Shown here: in pieces, positions 37,915 to 45,952 of the stretch
Position numbering within the stretch: position 1 is the first letter of the stretch
How the letters are laid out: each line of letters opens with the position of its first letter
Source: Streptomyces sp. NBC_01276
GTDB lineage: Bacteria; Actinomycetota; Actinomycetes; Streptomycetales; Streptomycetaceae
Assembly (NCBI RefSeq): GCF_041435355.1
Contig: NZ_CP108442.1
Coordinates: forward strand, 7,438,501 to 7,502,500
Length of the DNA stretch: 64,000 nucleotides
Direction: 5' to 3'
Position numbers and translations under genes: made by a program
Notes under the pieces: generated by a model
Told to the model about the DNA's origin: nothing
Database searches by the model: none
The model's input: the letters and a program-made list of their open reading frames with translations, nothing else

Positions 37915-38286
37915 GTGGTGGACAGCGCGAGCGAACGCCGACCGGCCGGCGAGCTGGAGTCGAGCGTTCTGGCTGCCCTGTGGGCCGCGGGCCAACCGCA
38001 GTCGGCGGCGCAGGTCAGGGCGGCGATACCGCAGCCGCTGGCCCGGACCACGGTGGCGACGCTGCTCGCCCGGCTGTACGAGAAGGGCGTCATCGACCGC
38101 AGTCCGGGCGGGCGGGGCTTCCTTTACTTCCCGTTGGAGGACGCGCACGGAATGACGGCCCGCCGGATGCACCGCGAGCTCGATCAGGACGGCGACCGCA
38201 GCGTCGTCCTGGCCCGGTTCGTCGAAGGGCTCAGCTCCGACGACGAGGCGGAGCTCAGGCGGCTGCTGGAGGGAGGCGGACAGTGA
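37915..38286 (+). CDS. BlaI/MecI/CopY-family transcriptional repressor (copy 1)
   Basis: This 123-residue repressor has the winged helix ELESSVLAALWAAGQPQSAAQVRAA followed by ARTTVATLLARLYEKGVIDRS, as in BlaI, and a C-terminal dimerisation tail ending FVEGLSSDDEAELRRLL. In the paradigm, a partner M56 metalloprotease cleaves the repressor when the cell wall is attacked. The GTG start at 37915 follows AGAGGAAAC. Its stop overlaps the next gene, an M56 protease, by GTGA. The promoter contains two palindromes that could mediate autoregulation and control of the divergent dedA gene. Confidence 0.9.
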   Translation: MVDSASERRPAGELESSVLAALWAAGQPQSAAQVRAAIPQPLARTTVATLLARLYEKGVIDRSPGGRGFLYFPLEDAHGMTARRMHRELDQDGDRSVVLARFVEGLSSDDEAELRRLLEGGGQ

Positions 38287-39209
38287 TCGTCCTCCTTCTC
38301 GTCCCCCTCGTACTGCCCTGGATCCTGCCGCCGCTCGCCCGGCGGGCGGCGGCCCGGGTGAGGCCCGAGGCGGCGCTCTGGACGGTCACCGCGGCCACCG
38401 CCGCGCTCGCCGTCGCGGTCGCGGCCTGCCTGGGCGTCCTGCTGCTGCCCCTCGCCCTGGCGATCGCGCCCCTGGCCGCCCTCCTGCACCTGATCCGGCC
38501 GCTCCAGGCCGGTCCGGCGCCCGTGGCCCTCGGCATCTCGGCGCTGTCCGCCGGGATCGTCGCGGTCACCGGCGTGACCGTGGTCCGGCGTGGGCTGTCC
38601 GAGGTGAAGCGCCTGCGCGGTGCCCACGGGGACGTCGCGCACCTCCCGCAGGTCGGAGGGCTGTGCGTACGGGAGGACTCCCGCCCGGACGCCTACGCCC
38701 TGCCGGGCCTGACGGGTCCGGGCCGGATCGTGGTCACCAGCGGCATGCTGCGTTCCCTGGACCCGCGCGAGCGCGAGGCGCTCCTGGCCCACGAACGCGC
38801 CCACCTCGCCGCGCGCCACCACCTCTTCCTCGCCGTCGCCCAGCTCGCCGGATGGTGCCACCCGGCACTGGCCGCCGTCGTGCCCCAGGTACGGTTCGCG
38901 GCCGAACGCGCCGCCGACGAGTCCGCCGCCCGGGTCACCGGCAGCCGGACGCTCACGGCGCGCGCGGTGGGGCGCGCGGCCCTGGCCGCCACCCGTGGCG
39001 GCCGGCGCCCCGGCGGATCCGTGCTCGCGGCGGGAGCGGTCACCGGGCCGGTCCCCGCCCGGGTGAAGGCCCTGCTCGGCCACGCCCCCGTCCGGTGGGT
39101 CGCCCCGGTGCTCCTGGCCGTGGCCCTGCTGTGCACGACGGCCGGGACGTCCGCCCTGTCCGGTGCCGTCTGGCTGCACCGGGGCGTGGAGATCGCCCAG
39201 GGGGAGTAG
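38283..39209 (+). CDS. M56-family membrane metalloprotease (BlaR1/MecR1-like, no sensor domain; copy 1)
   Basis: This 308-residue membrane protein has helices at ~1-20, 30-70, 80-101 and near the C-terminus. Its zinc site is LLAHERAHLAARHH with H170, E171 and H174, and the third-ligand region AAERAADESAA. The PGLTGPGRIVVTSGM strand ahead of the site is typical. It lacks the C-terminal penicillin-binding domain of BlaR1, so how it senses a signal is unknown. The GTG start overlaps the BlaI stop by GTGA. It is expected to inactivate the adjacent repressor by proteolysis. A strong terminator follows. Confidence 0.87.
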   Translation: MIVLLLVPLVLPWILPPLARRAAARVRPEAALWTVTAATAALAVAVAACLGVLLLPLALAIAPLAALLHLIRPLQAGPAPVALGISALSAGIVAVTGVTVVRRGLSEVKRLRGAHGDVAHLPQVGGLCVREDSRPDAYALPGLTGPGRIVVTSGMLRSLDPREREALLAHERAHLAARHHLFLAVAQLAGWCHPALAAVVPQVRFAAERAADESAARVTGSRTLTARAVGRAALAATRGGRRPGGSVLAAGAVTGPVPARVKALLGHAPVRWVAPVLLAVALLCTTAGTSALSGAVWLHRGVEIAQGE

Positions 39210-39214
39210 GACGC

Positions 39215-39255
39215 CCGGTCGGCCCGGATCGGGAGCCGAGAGCCGGGCCGACCGG
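39215..39255. terminator. Hairpin terminator between M56 copy 1 and uppP
   Basis: A perfect 13-bp inverted repeat (CCGGTCGGCCCGG and its complement, 15-base loop) separates two convergent transcripts. Confidence 0.8.
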
Positions 39256-39267
39256 CGGCGCACGCCG

Positions 39268-40104
39268 TCAGGCGGCCAGGACGCCGGTGCCCAGGAGGCC
39301 GAAGAGCAGGACGCCGATGACGATCCGGTAGACGACGAAGGCGTTGAAGGAGTGCTTGGCGACGAACTTGAGCAGCCAGGCGATCGAGGCGTAGGCGACG
39401 GCGAAGGACACCACGGTCCCGACGGCCAGCGGGAGCATGTCGACGCCGGCGCCGACGGCGTCCTTGAGCTCGTACAGGCCCGCGCCGGTCAGGGCGGGGA
39501 TGCCGAGGAAGAAGGAGAGGCGGGTCGCGGCGACGCGTTCGAGGTCGAGGATGAGGCCGGTCGACATGGTGGCGCCGGAGCGGGAGAAGCCGGGGAAGAG
39601 CAGGGCGAGGATCTGGGAGCAGCCCACCAGCATGGCGTCCTTGAAGCCGGTGTCGTCCTCGCCGCGCTTGTGCCGGCCCATCTGGTCGGCCGCCCACATC
39701 AGGCCGCTGCCCACGATCAGGGAGCCGGCCACCACCCACAGGGAGGCCAGGGTGCTCTCGATGAGCGGTTTGGCCGCCAGGCCCACGACCACGATCGGGA
39801 TGGTGGCGAAGATGACCCACCAGGCGAACTTGTAGTCGTGGTGGTAGCGCTCCTCCCGGTTGGTCAGGCCGCGCCCCCACGCGCTCACGATCCGCACGAT
39901 GTCCTTGAAGAAGTACACCAGCACCGCGGCGATGGCCCCGACCTGGATGACGGCGGTGAACGCGACGACGGCCTTGTCGTCCACCGGAATGCCCATCAGG
40001 CCCTCGGTGATCTTCAGATGCCCGGTGGAGGAGACCGGCAGGAACTCGGTCACCCCCTCGACGATGCCGAGGATGGCTGCCTGACCGATGCCGATGGTGC
40101 TCAA
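39268..40104 (-). CDS. uppP: Undecaprenyl-diphosphatase
   Basis: This 278-residue integral membrane phosphatase of the BacA/UppP family removes a phosphate from undecaprenyl pyrophosphate to recycle the lipid carrier of peptidoglycan. The motifs are present: GIVEGVTEFLPVSSTGHL (the E-x3-E and SSTGH site) and LLFPGFSRSGATMST (PGxSRSxxT). Length and helix pattern are standard. The start is TTG at 40104 with AGGGA 8 bases upstream; no better ATG/GTG is nearby. It confers bacitracin tolerance when abundant. It is divergent from a second BlaI/M56 pair across a 36-bp palindrome, which is likely to link its expression to cell-wall stress. Confidence 0.95.
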   Translation of the reverse strand: MSTIGIGQAAILGIVEGVTEFLPVSSTGHLKITEGLMGIPVDDKAVVAFTAVIQVGAIAAVLVYFFKDIVRIVSAWGRGLTNREERYHHDYKFAWWVIFATIPIVVVGLAAKPLIESTLASLWVVAGSLIVGSGLMWAADQMGRHKRGEDDTGFKDAMLVGCSQILALLFPGFSRSGATMSTGLILDLERVAATRLSFFLGIPALTGAGLYELKDAVGAGVDMLPLAVGTVVSFAVAYASIAWLLKFVAKHSFNAFVVYRIVIGVLLFGLLGTGVLAA

Positions 40105-40300
40105 TGGGTCCGTCCCTGGGGTTGGCTGGATGGAGTGGCGGATGCCGGAGAGGGCCGGTGCCCCACGCCGCGTGCGGCCCGCGCGGCCCGCGCGGGTCGC
40201 CGGGGGCGTCCTGGTGGCGAGTGCACGGGATCCCCGTCGTCACGCCGCAGGGGACGGCGGGGGTCATGGGTGAAGGGGGCTCGTGGCACACTCGGGGAAG

Positions 40301-40336
40301 ACCCTCGTCTTCTACGCGCGTGTAGAAGACGAGGGT
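40301..40336. promoter_or_regulatory. 36-bp perfect palindrome between uppP and blaI-2 (BlaI-type operator)
   Basis: Two perfect 15-bp arms (40301-40315 and 40322-40336) flank a 6-base centre. The core CTAC-N6-GTAG matches the operators at the first BlaI locus. It lies 33-69 bp upstream of the BlaI-2 TTG and ~200 bp upstream of uppP. It is far longer than a repressor half-site pair needs. Confidence 0.7.
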
Positions 40337-40369
40337 GACTGTAGAGGATGACCGAGGAGGCGGCCAACA

Positions 40370-40774
40370 TTGGACGGGCACGAACACGCCGGACCCGCGC
40401 ACGAGGGGGACCGCCGCCTGGCCAACGGCAAACGCGAGGCCGAGGTTCTGGCCGTACTCCGGTCGGCCCCCGGTCCGCTCACGCCCCGTCAGGTGCTGGA
40501 GGACATGGGCGGTGACCTGGCGTACAGCACGGTCGTGACGATCCTGACCCGCCTGTACGACAAGCACGTGCTCACCCGGCGGGCGCACGGCCGCGCCTAC
40601 GCCTACGCCCCCGCCACGGACGAACCGGGATTCGCCGCCCGCAGGATGCACCAGGCCATGGAAGAGGTGCCCGACCGCGAGCGGGTGCTCACGCGCTTCG
40701 TCGACGACCTCTCCAGCGGGGACGAGGCCTTGCTGCGCCGCCTGCTGGGCGGCGACCTCGACGCGGACCGGTAG
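40370..40774 (+). CDS. BlaI/MecI/CopY-family transcriptional repressor (copy 2)
   Basis: This 134-residue repressor is paralogous to the one at 37915. The DNA-binding part is EAEVLAVLRSAPGPLTPRQVLEDM then AYSTVVTILTRLYDKHVL, followed by a RAYAYAPATDEPG wing and a tail FVDDLSSGDEALLRRLL. The start is TTG at 40370, supported by AGGAGG 9 bases upstream; the nearby ATG at 40348 is out of frame. An M56 protease gene starts 14 bp after its stop. Autoregulation through the 36-bp palindrome just upstream is likely, with the divergent uppP as a probable second target. Confidence 0.9.
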   Translation: MDGHEHAGPAHEGDRRLANGKREAEVLAVLRSAPGPLTPRQVLEDMGGDLAYSTVVTILTRLYDKHVLTRRAHGRAYAYAPATDEPGFAARRMHQAMEEVPDRERVLTRFVDDLSSGDEALLRRLLGGDLDADR

Positions 40775-40788
40775 GAGCGGGGCCCGCC

Positions 40789-41730
40789 GTGCACCTCGCC
40801 GTCTACCTCCCCCTGCTCCTCCCGCTGCTCGCCGCCCCCGGGGCCCGGTGGCTGGACGACCGCCTGCACCCGCGTCCGGCCGCGCTGCTCCTGGCCGGGG
40901 GCGCGTTGGTGCTCGCCGCGGGCAGTACCACCGTGCTCGGGCTCCTGGCCCTGGCGGGCCTGGTCCGCGTCCCGGCCGTCGCCCGACTGGCCGAGCTGTC
41001 ACCGGCCGTGCTCCAGCGCGACGACCCCGCCTCGGTCTCCGTCGCCGTCGTCGCCGCGCTGCTCCTCCCGGTCGTCGTGGTGGCCGGTTCCCGTTTCGTG
41101 TACCGGCGGGTGCGGGCGGTGTGCGAGGCCGTCCTGGAGGCGGCCTGTTTTCCGGGGCAGGACCCGCTCGTCGTCCTGGAGGAACCGGCCGCGGACGCGT
41201 TCGCGATGCCGGGGCTGCCCGGCCGGATCGTCGTGTCCACGGGCATGCTGGCGTCCCTCGACGCCGCCGAGCGTGAGGTCCTCCTCGCCCACGAGCGCGC
41301 CCACCTGCGCGGCCACCACTACCTGTACACCGCGGCCGTCCAACTGGCCGTCACCCTCAACCCGTTGCTGCGACCGCTCGCGGAACGGGTCGCGTACACG
41401 CTGGAACGCTGGGCCGACGAGGCCGCCGCCGAGGCGACCGGGGACCGGCGCCGGGTCGCCGTCACCGTGGGGAAGGCCGCGCTGGCGGCCAAGAACTCGG
41501 GCGGTCGGCGCCGACTGCCCGCGGCGGCCCTGGGGCTGCTCGGCCGCTCCCCGCGGCGCGGGACGCCGGGGCCCGTCCCCCGGCGCGTGGCCGCACTGCT
41601 CGCACCCCCGCCGAAGGGCGGCGGCTGGCGCGGGGCCGCGGCCACCGCCTGCGTCGCGGCCGCCGCTCTGTGCACCGCCGATGCCGTACAGGACCTCCAC
41701 GAGGTGGTCAGGAGGGCCGCGGGAGGGTGA
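40789..41730 (+). CDS. M56-family membrane metalloprotease (copy 2)
   Basis: This 313-residue membrane protein is paralogous to the M56 protease at 38283. Helices occur at ~3-17, 30-60 and 83-103 and near the end. The zinc site is LLAHERAHLRGHHY with H168, E169 and H172, preceded by PGLPGRIVVSTGM and followed by ERWADEAAAEATG. No extracellular sensor domain is fused. GTG at 40789 with GGAGCGG upstream. It is expected to cleave the adjacent BlaI-type repressor in response to an unknown envelope signal. Confidence 0.87.
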   Translation: MHLAVYLPLLLPLLAAPGARWLDDRLHPRPAALLLAGGALVLAAGSTTVLGLLALAGLVRVPAVARLAELSPAVLQRDDPASVSVAVVAALLLPVVVVAGSRFVYRRVRAVCEAVLEAACFPGQDPLVVLEEPAADAFAMPGLPGRIVVSTGMLASLDAAEREVLLAHERAHLRGHHYLYTAAVQLAVTLNPLLRPLAERVAYTLERWADEAAAEATGDRRRVAVTVGKAALAAKNSGGRRRLPAAALGLLGRSPRRGTPGPVPRRVAALLAPPPKGGGWRGAAATACVAAAALCTADAVQDLHEVVRRAAGG

Positions 41731-41801
41731 CCCGGGCGTCACCGGAGCGGACTTCCGGGCCGTCAGGTCCGGCCGTCTCCCCGGACCGGCGGCTCCGGCC
41801 C

Positions 41802-41819
41802 CCGGACCGTCAGGTCCGG
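41802..41819. terminator. Hairpin overlapping the end of the P-loop gene
   Basis: CCGGACC-GTCA-GGTCCGG forms a 7-bp stem whose loop contains the stop codon of the minus-strand P-loop gene. It lies between convergent genes and probably terminates the plus-strand M56 transcript. Confidence 0.5.
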
Positions 41820-42604
41820 CCGCCGCCGAACCGCACCTCGGTGACGCGGTCCCTCAGTCCGCGGTCGAACAGCACCATGGAGCCCAGGCCGGAGGCCGCT
41901 GGCAGGCCGTCGCGCTCGACGCGCGCCAGCAGCCTCGAAAGTCCCCGCTGATGGACTGCGAAGACCCTGCGCGAGGTCACGCGCCGACGGGCGTGCTGGC
42001 CGAGCAGCGCCTCCCGGCGCCCGACGTCGAGCACCACCATGTGCAGGGGACGCCCGGCCCGCAGGGCCGTACGGGCCAGCCATCGACGCATCCAGGGCCT
42101 GCTGCCGCAGTCGTGGACGAGGAGGGGCCCGCCGCCCCGTATCTCCGAACGCAGACGGCGCAGGTGACCCAGCCGCGCCCACGGCCGGTACACCGCGTAC
42201 GGGAGCCAGCCGGGCAGCCGCGCCTCGTAGGAGGTGCGGGTGGTACGGGGATCGACGACGCGGGCGGCCGAGGACCAGGCGCGCAGCAGGGTGCTCTTCC
42301 CGCTGCCGGGGAGCCCGGCGACGACGACCGCCGCGTCGGACGGGTAGGACAGCGTGACGTCCCGGCCGTTGCGGCCCCGCAGATCGACGATCCCCCGCGG
42401 AGCCAGGAATCCGGCGGGCCTCCGGGAAGGGCCGTCGTCCCCGCCCGTTCCACCGCCGCGGCCCGTGGGCCGTACCGTCGCGTGCTCGGTGCCGGGGGAG
42501 GTGCTCACAGGTGACGGGCCGTTCGAGTGGGGAGCCGTGGAAGCCCCCGAGACTACGCGAGCCGTCCCGTCGTCACCCGCCGGGGTCCCCGGCGCGGTCG
42601 CCAC
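41810..42604 (-). CDS. P-loop ATP-binding protein (zeta-toxin/kinase-like AAA)
   Basis: This ~264-residue protein has a good Walker A (VVVAGLPGSGKSTLLRAW) at ~92-109, a beta strand PLLVHDCGSRPWMRRWL that could carry a Walker B or base-binding role, and HMVVLDVGRREALLGQHARRR, reminiscent of small P-loop kinases and zeta-like proteins. The first ~60 residues are low-complexity Gly/Pro/Thr. The GTG at 42604 has AAGGGTG upstream, but an internal start is possible. I do not recognise a specific family. It is divergent from an APC permease gene 131 bp away. Confidence 0.65.
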   Translation of the reverse strand: MATAPGTPAGDDGTARVVSGASTAPHSNGPSPVSTSPGTEHATVRPTGRGGGTGGDDGPSRRPAGFLAPRGIVDLRGRNGRDVTLSYPSDAAVVVAGLPGSGKSTLLRAWSSAARVVDPRTTRTSYEARLPGWLPYAVYRPWARLGHLRRLRSEIRGGGPLLVHDCGSRPWMRRWLARTALRAGRPLHMVVLDVGRREALLGQHARRRVTSRRVFAVHQRGLSRLLARVERDGLPAASGLGSMVLFDRGLRDRVTEVRFGGGRT

Positions 42605-42735
42605 GGTGGGACACCCTTGACCGGATCATGGCTCGGCGCGCCTCCGGCAGCCCTCATACTCGTTGATCGCTGCCGAACCGCGAGCGCAGCGACGGTCGGG
42701 CCCGGAACGCCGGGCGGGAAAGGTTGTTGGGGGCC

Positions 42736-44718
42736 ATGAAGGACACGGACGAACTGCTCATACCGGAAGTGGTGGACAGTCCGGCACTCCGGCCGCAGGC
42801 CGACGGAGGCCTGGGACGGTGGATGCTCCGCCACCGGGTGCAGCCCGTCGGATCGACGTCAGCCGAAGGACACGGCGAATCGCACGCCTGGTGGAAGGTG
42901 ATGTGCCTCACGGGCGTCGACTACTTCTCCAGCCTGGCCTACGTGCCGGCCATCGCCGCGCTCGCGGCGGGCGCCGTGTCACCCCTCGCGACCCTCCTGA
43001 TCGTGGGTCTCACGCTGCTCGGCATGCTGCCCATGTACCGGCGGGTGACCGGTGAGAGCCCCCACGGCGCCGGATCGGTGGCGATGCTGGAGGACCTCCT
43101 GCCGTTCTGGCGCGGCAAGGTGTTCGTCCTGGTGCTCCTCGGCTTCGTGGCCACCTCCTGGATCATCACGATCACCCTGTCCGCGGCGGACGCTTCCGTG
43201 CACATCGTGGAGAACCCCTTCTTCCCGCACGCCCTGCACGGCCACGAGGTCGCCATCACGGTGGCCCTGCTCCTGTTGCTGGGCGGGGTCTTCCTGCTGG
43301 GCTTCAGCGAGGCCGTGAGCGTGGCGATTCCCCTCGTCGCGGTCTTCCTGCTGCTCAACGCGGTGGTCATCGGAATCGGTTCGGTCGAGGTGTTCACCAC
43401 CCCCGGCGCCTGGTCCGCGTGGACGGACGCGCTCGTCGAGGGCGGAGGCGGCCTCGGTGACGTCGTGGGCCCGGCCCTGCTGGCCTTCCCCCTGCTCGTT
43501 CTCGGCCTTTCGGGCTTCGAGACCGGGGTGAGCATGATGCCGCTCGTCGAGGCCGAAGGCGCCGACCCCGAGGAACGGCTGCGCTCCCGGATCCGCAACA
43601 CCCGCAAGCTCCTGACCACCGCCGCGCTCATCATGAGCGTCTACCTGCTGGCGGCCAGCTTCGTCACCACCGTCCTCATCCCGCACAAGGAGTTCGAACC
43701 CGGCGGCGGCGCCAACGGCCGTGCGCTGGCGTGGCTGGCCCACGAACACGTCGGTGAGGCCTTCGGCACCGTCTACGACATCAGCACGATCCTCATCCTC
43801 TGGTTCGCCGGAGCGTCGGCGATGGCGGGGCTGATCAACATCGTGCCCCGCTACCTGCCGGACTACGGGATGGCCCCGGAATGGGGACGCGCGGTGCGAC
43901 CGGTCGTGCTCGTCTACACGGTCCTCTGCGTCGTCATCACCGTCGCCTTCGACGCCGACGTCAACGCCCAGGCCGGCGCCTACGCCACCGGGATCCTCGC
44001 CATGATGGTCTCCGGTGCCTTCGCCGTGACCGTCTCCGCCCTGCGCCGTCGCCGGCGCGCGGCGACGGCCGGCTTCACGCTGCTCACCGCCGTACTGCTC
44101 TACGCGCTGGTGGCCAACGTCGTCGACAAGCCCGACGGCCTCGCCATCTCGGGCATGTTCATCGCGGGCATCATCGTCGTGTCCCTGGTCTCCCGCGTCT
44201 CGCGGACCACGGAACTGCGGGCCGACAGCATCGTCTTCGACCCGGCCGCCCGCCGGTTCGTCACCGACACCATCGCGTACGACAACGCCGTCAACATCAT
44301 CGCCAACCGCCGGGAGACCGGGGACAGCGCCGAATACGCCGGCAAGGAGCGGGAGCAGCGCCGCTCCAACCCGGTCCCCGGGCCCGCCGACATCATGTTC
44401 CTGGAGATCGACGTGGTCGACCCCTCCGACTTCAGCGAGACCCTCACCGTGCGCGGCATCGAGGTGGACGGCTACCGGGTCCTGCGCGCCGAGGCGCCGG
44501 CCGCGCCGAACGCCATCGCCGCGATCCTGCTCGCGCTGCGCGACACGACCGGCGTCAGGCCGCACTGCTACTTCGCCTGGGCGGAGGGGAGCCCGATGCG
44601 GCACATGTTCCGCTACTTCCTGCTCGGCCGCGGCGATACGGCCCCGGTCACCAGGGAGATCATCCGCAGGCACGAGCCCGACCCGGACCGTCGCCCCGGC
44701 ATCCACGTCGGCGACTGA
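42736..44718 (+). CDS. APC-superfamily permease with C-terminal cytosolic domain
   Basis: This ~660-residue protein has twelve or so hydrophobic helices between ~55 and 500, led by [20 protein letters not shown], which matches the first helix of APC amino-acid/polyamine/K+ transporters, and [19 protein letters not shown] at the sixth helix. The last ~150 residues are soluble ([20 protein letters not shown] onward). ATG 42736 with a G-rich ribosome site; TTG 42724 is an alternative. Substrate cannot be assigned. A large polar C-terminal domain also occurs in KUP-like potassium importers, an alternative here. Confidence 0.82.
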   Translation: MKDTDELLIPEVVDSPALRPQADGGLGRWMLRHRVQPVGSTSAEGHGESHAWWKVMCLTGVDYFSSLAYVPAIAALAAGAVSPLATLLIVGLTLLGMLPMYRRVTGESPHGAGSVAMLEDLLPFWRGKVFVLVLLGFVATSWIITITLSAADASVHIVENPFFPHALHGHEVAITVALLLLLGGVFLLGFSEAVSVAIPLVAVFLLLNAVVIGIGSVEVFTTPGAWSAWTDALVEGGGGLGDVVGPALLAFPLLVLGLSGFETGVSMMPLVEAEGADPEERLRSRIRNTRKLLTTAALIMSVYLLAASFVTTVLIPHKEFEPGGGANGRALAWLAHEHVGEAFGTVYDISTILILWFAGASAMAGLINIVPRYLPDYGMAPEWGRAVRPVVLVYTVLCVVITVAFDADVNAQAGAYATGILAMMVSGAFAVTVSALRRRRRAATAGFTLLTAVLLYALVANVVDKPDGLAISGMFIAGIIVVSLVSRVSRTTELRADSIVFDPAARRFVTDTIAYDNAVNIIANRRETGDSAEYAGKEREQRRSNPVPGPADIMFLEIDVVDPSDFSETLTVRGIEVDGYRVLRAEAPAAPNAIAAILLALRDTTGVRPHCYFAWAEGSPMRHMFRYFLLGRGDTAPVTREIIRRHEPDPDRRPGIHVGD

Positions 44719-44725
44719 CGGGCGG

Positions 44726-44767
44726 GGCGCGTACGGCCCGGCGCGGACGGTCCGGCGCGTACGGACC
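44726..44767. repeat. 14-bp tandem repeat, three copies, upstream of the AraC gene
   Basis: Units GGCGCG(T/G)ACGGNCC start at 44726, 44740 and 44754. They lie directly after the permease stop and 34-75 bp before the AraC-type regulator start, so they could be regulator binding repeats or simple slippage products. Confidence 0.7.
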
Positions 44768-44800
44768 AGGAGGGGCCGAGGGAGGAGGGGGGACATACCG

Positions 44801-45673
44801 GTGGTCGCGAAGGCGGGCCCGTACCCGATCGGTCGGGGGGTCGACGTCACCAGGGTCGGCGGCCGATGGCGGGTGACGCGGCCGTGGCCCGCCGCGCTGC
44901 GCCCCTTCGTGCACAGCTACGCCGGCTACTGGGAGGCGACGGCGTCCCCCTACCGGGTGAGGCTGGTGCCCACGGGCCGGGCCGTCGTCGTGCTCAGCCT
45001 GGCCGAGCCGTTCACCCGCGTCCGGCGGCTGGGGGACACGGGCCCGCCCGGCCCGGTGACCGGTTCCCTCGTCGCCGGGCTGGAGGACGGGCCCCGCGTC
45101 TGCGACCACCCCGGCGGCCAGGAGGCGATCCGGCTGGAACTGACCCCGCTGGGCGCCTTCCGGCTGTTCGCCGTGCCGATGGGCGAGCTGACCAACCGGG
45201 TGGTCGAGCTGTCCGACGTCCTCGGCCCCGGGGCCACCCTCCTGGTGGAGCGGCTGGCGGCGACCGGGGACTGGGGAGCCCGCTTCGACCTGCTGGACGC
45301 CGCGTTGACGGCCCGGCTCGATCGCGGGCCGCGCCCCGCGCCCGAGGTCGGCCACGCCTGGCGGCTGCTGACCCGCGCCGGCGGGGCGATCCCCGTCGGC
45401 CGGATCGCGGCCGAAGTGGGCTGGAGCCAGGGCCACCTGGTGCGCCGGTTCACCGAACAGGTCGGCCTGACGCCCAAGACCTCCGCCCGGGTGCTGCGCT
45501 TCCACCGGGCCGTGGGGCTGCTCACCCGCGACGGCGCGAACCCCACCGACGTGACCGCCGCCTGCGGCTTCTACGACCAGGCGCACCTCAACCGCGAGTT
45601 CCGCGCGCTGGCCGGGACCACCCCCGGCCGGATGGCGGCGGCCCGCGTGACGGAGGGGGCGCTCGCGCTGTGA
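44801..45673 (+). CDS. AraC-family transcriptional regulator
   Basis: This 290-residue protein has a C-terminal double helix-turn-helix: IPVGRIAAEVGWSQGHLVRRF then PTDVTAACGFYDQAHLNREF and a final GTTPGRM motif. The N-terminal ~180 residues are a non-cupin-like sensor region (VRLVPTGRAVVVLSL, RLELTPLGAFRLFAVPMGEL) shared by actinobacterial AraC proteins that respond to unknown ligands. GTG at 44801 with GGAGGGGGG upstream. Three 14-bp repeats just upstream might be autoregulatory sites. Possible targets are the APC permease before it or genes elsewhere. Confidence 0.88.
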   Translation: MVAKAGPYPIGRGVDVTRVGGRWRVTRPWPAALRPFVHSYAGYWEATASPYRVRLVPTGRAVVVLSLAEPFTRVRRLGDTGPPGPVTGSLVAGLEDGPRVCDHPGGQEAIRLELTPLGAFRLFAVPMGELTNRVVELSDVLGPGATLLVERLAATGDWGARFDLLDAALTARLDRGPRPAPEVGHAWRLLTRAGGAIPVGRIAAEVGWSQGHLVRRFTEQVGLTPKTSARVLRFHRAVGLLTRDGANPTDVTAACGFYDQAHLNREFRALAGTTPGRMAAARVTEGALAL

Positions 45674-45790
45674 GGGGCGAGGTCAAATTCGTCCAAGCCA
45701 GGCCGCCGGTACGCCGCTAGTGTCCCCGTTCGGAGTGGATCAGGCACCGGTCCCAGGGGCCGGTGGACCTGACTGAGAGGGGAGTACCCG

Positions 45791-45913
45791 ATGGAGAACC
45801 TGCTGCGCGTCCTCGTGTCCGGAGCGCTCACGGGAGGCTTGATCGCCGTGGTGGGGACGCTCGGCCGGCGCAGCCGCAGGCGCCGCGAGGGCCGGGACAC
45901 GGACGGGAGCTGA
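45791..45913 (+). CDS. 40-residue single-pass membrane peptide
   Basis: A small open frame starts at ATG 45791 after a GGGGAG ribosome site. It encodes a hydrophobic N-terminal helix (residues ~4-24) followed by an arginine-rich cytosolic tail (RRSRRRREGR). Codon third positions are GC-rich as in real genes here. It follows the AraC-type gene by 118 bp and converges on the decarboxylase. Function unknown; this type of small basic-tailed membrane peptide is easily missed by annotation. Confidence 0.6.
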   Translation: MENLLRVLVSGALTGGLIAVVGTLGRRSRRRREGRDTDGS

Positions 45914-45952
45914 CCTCCCGCCCGCCGTCGCTCCGGCCCCCGGGGGTCCGCG

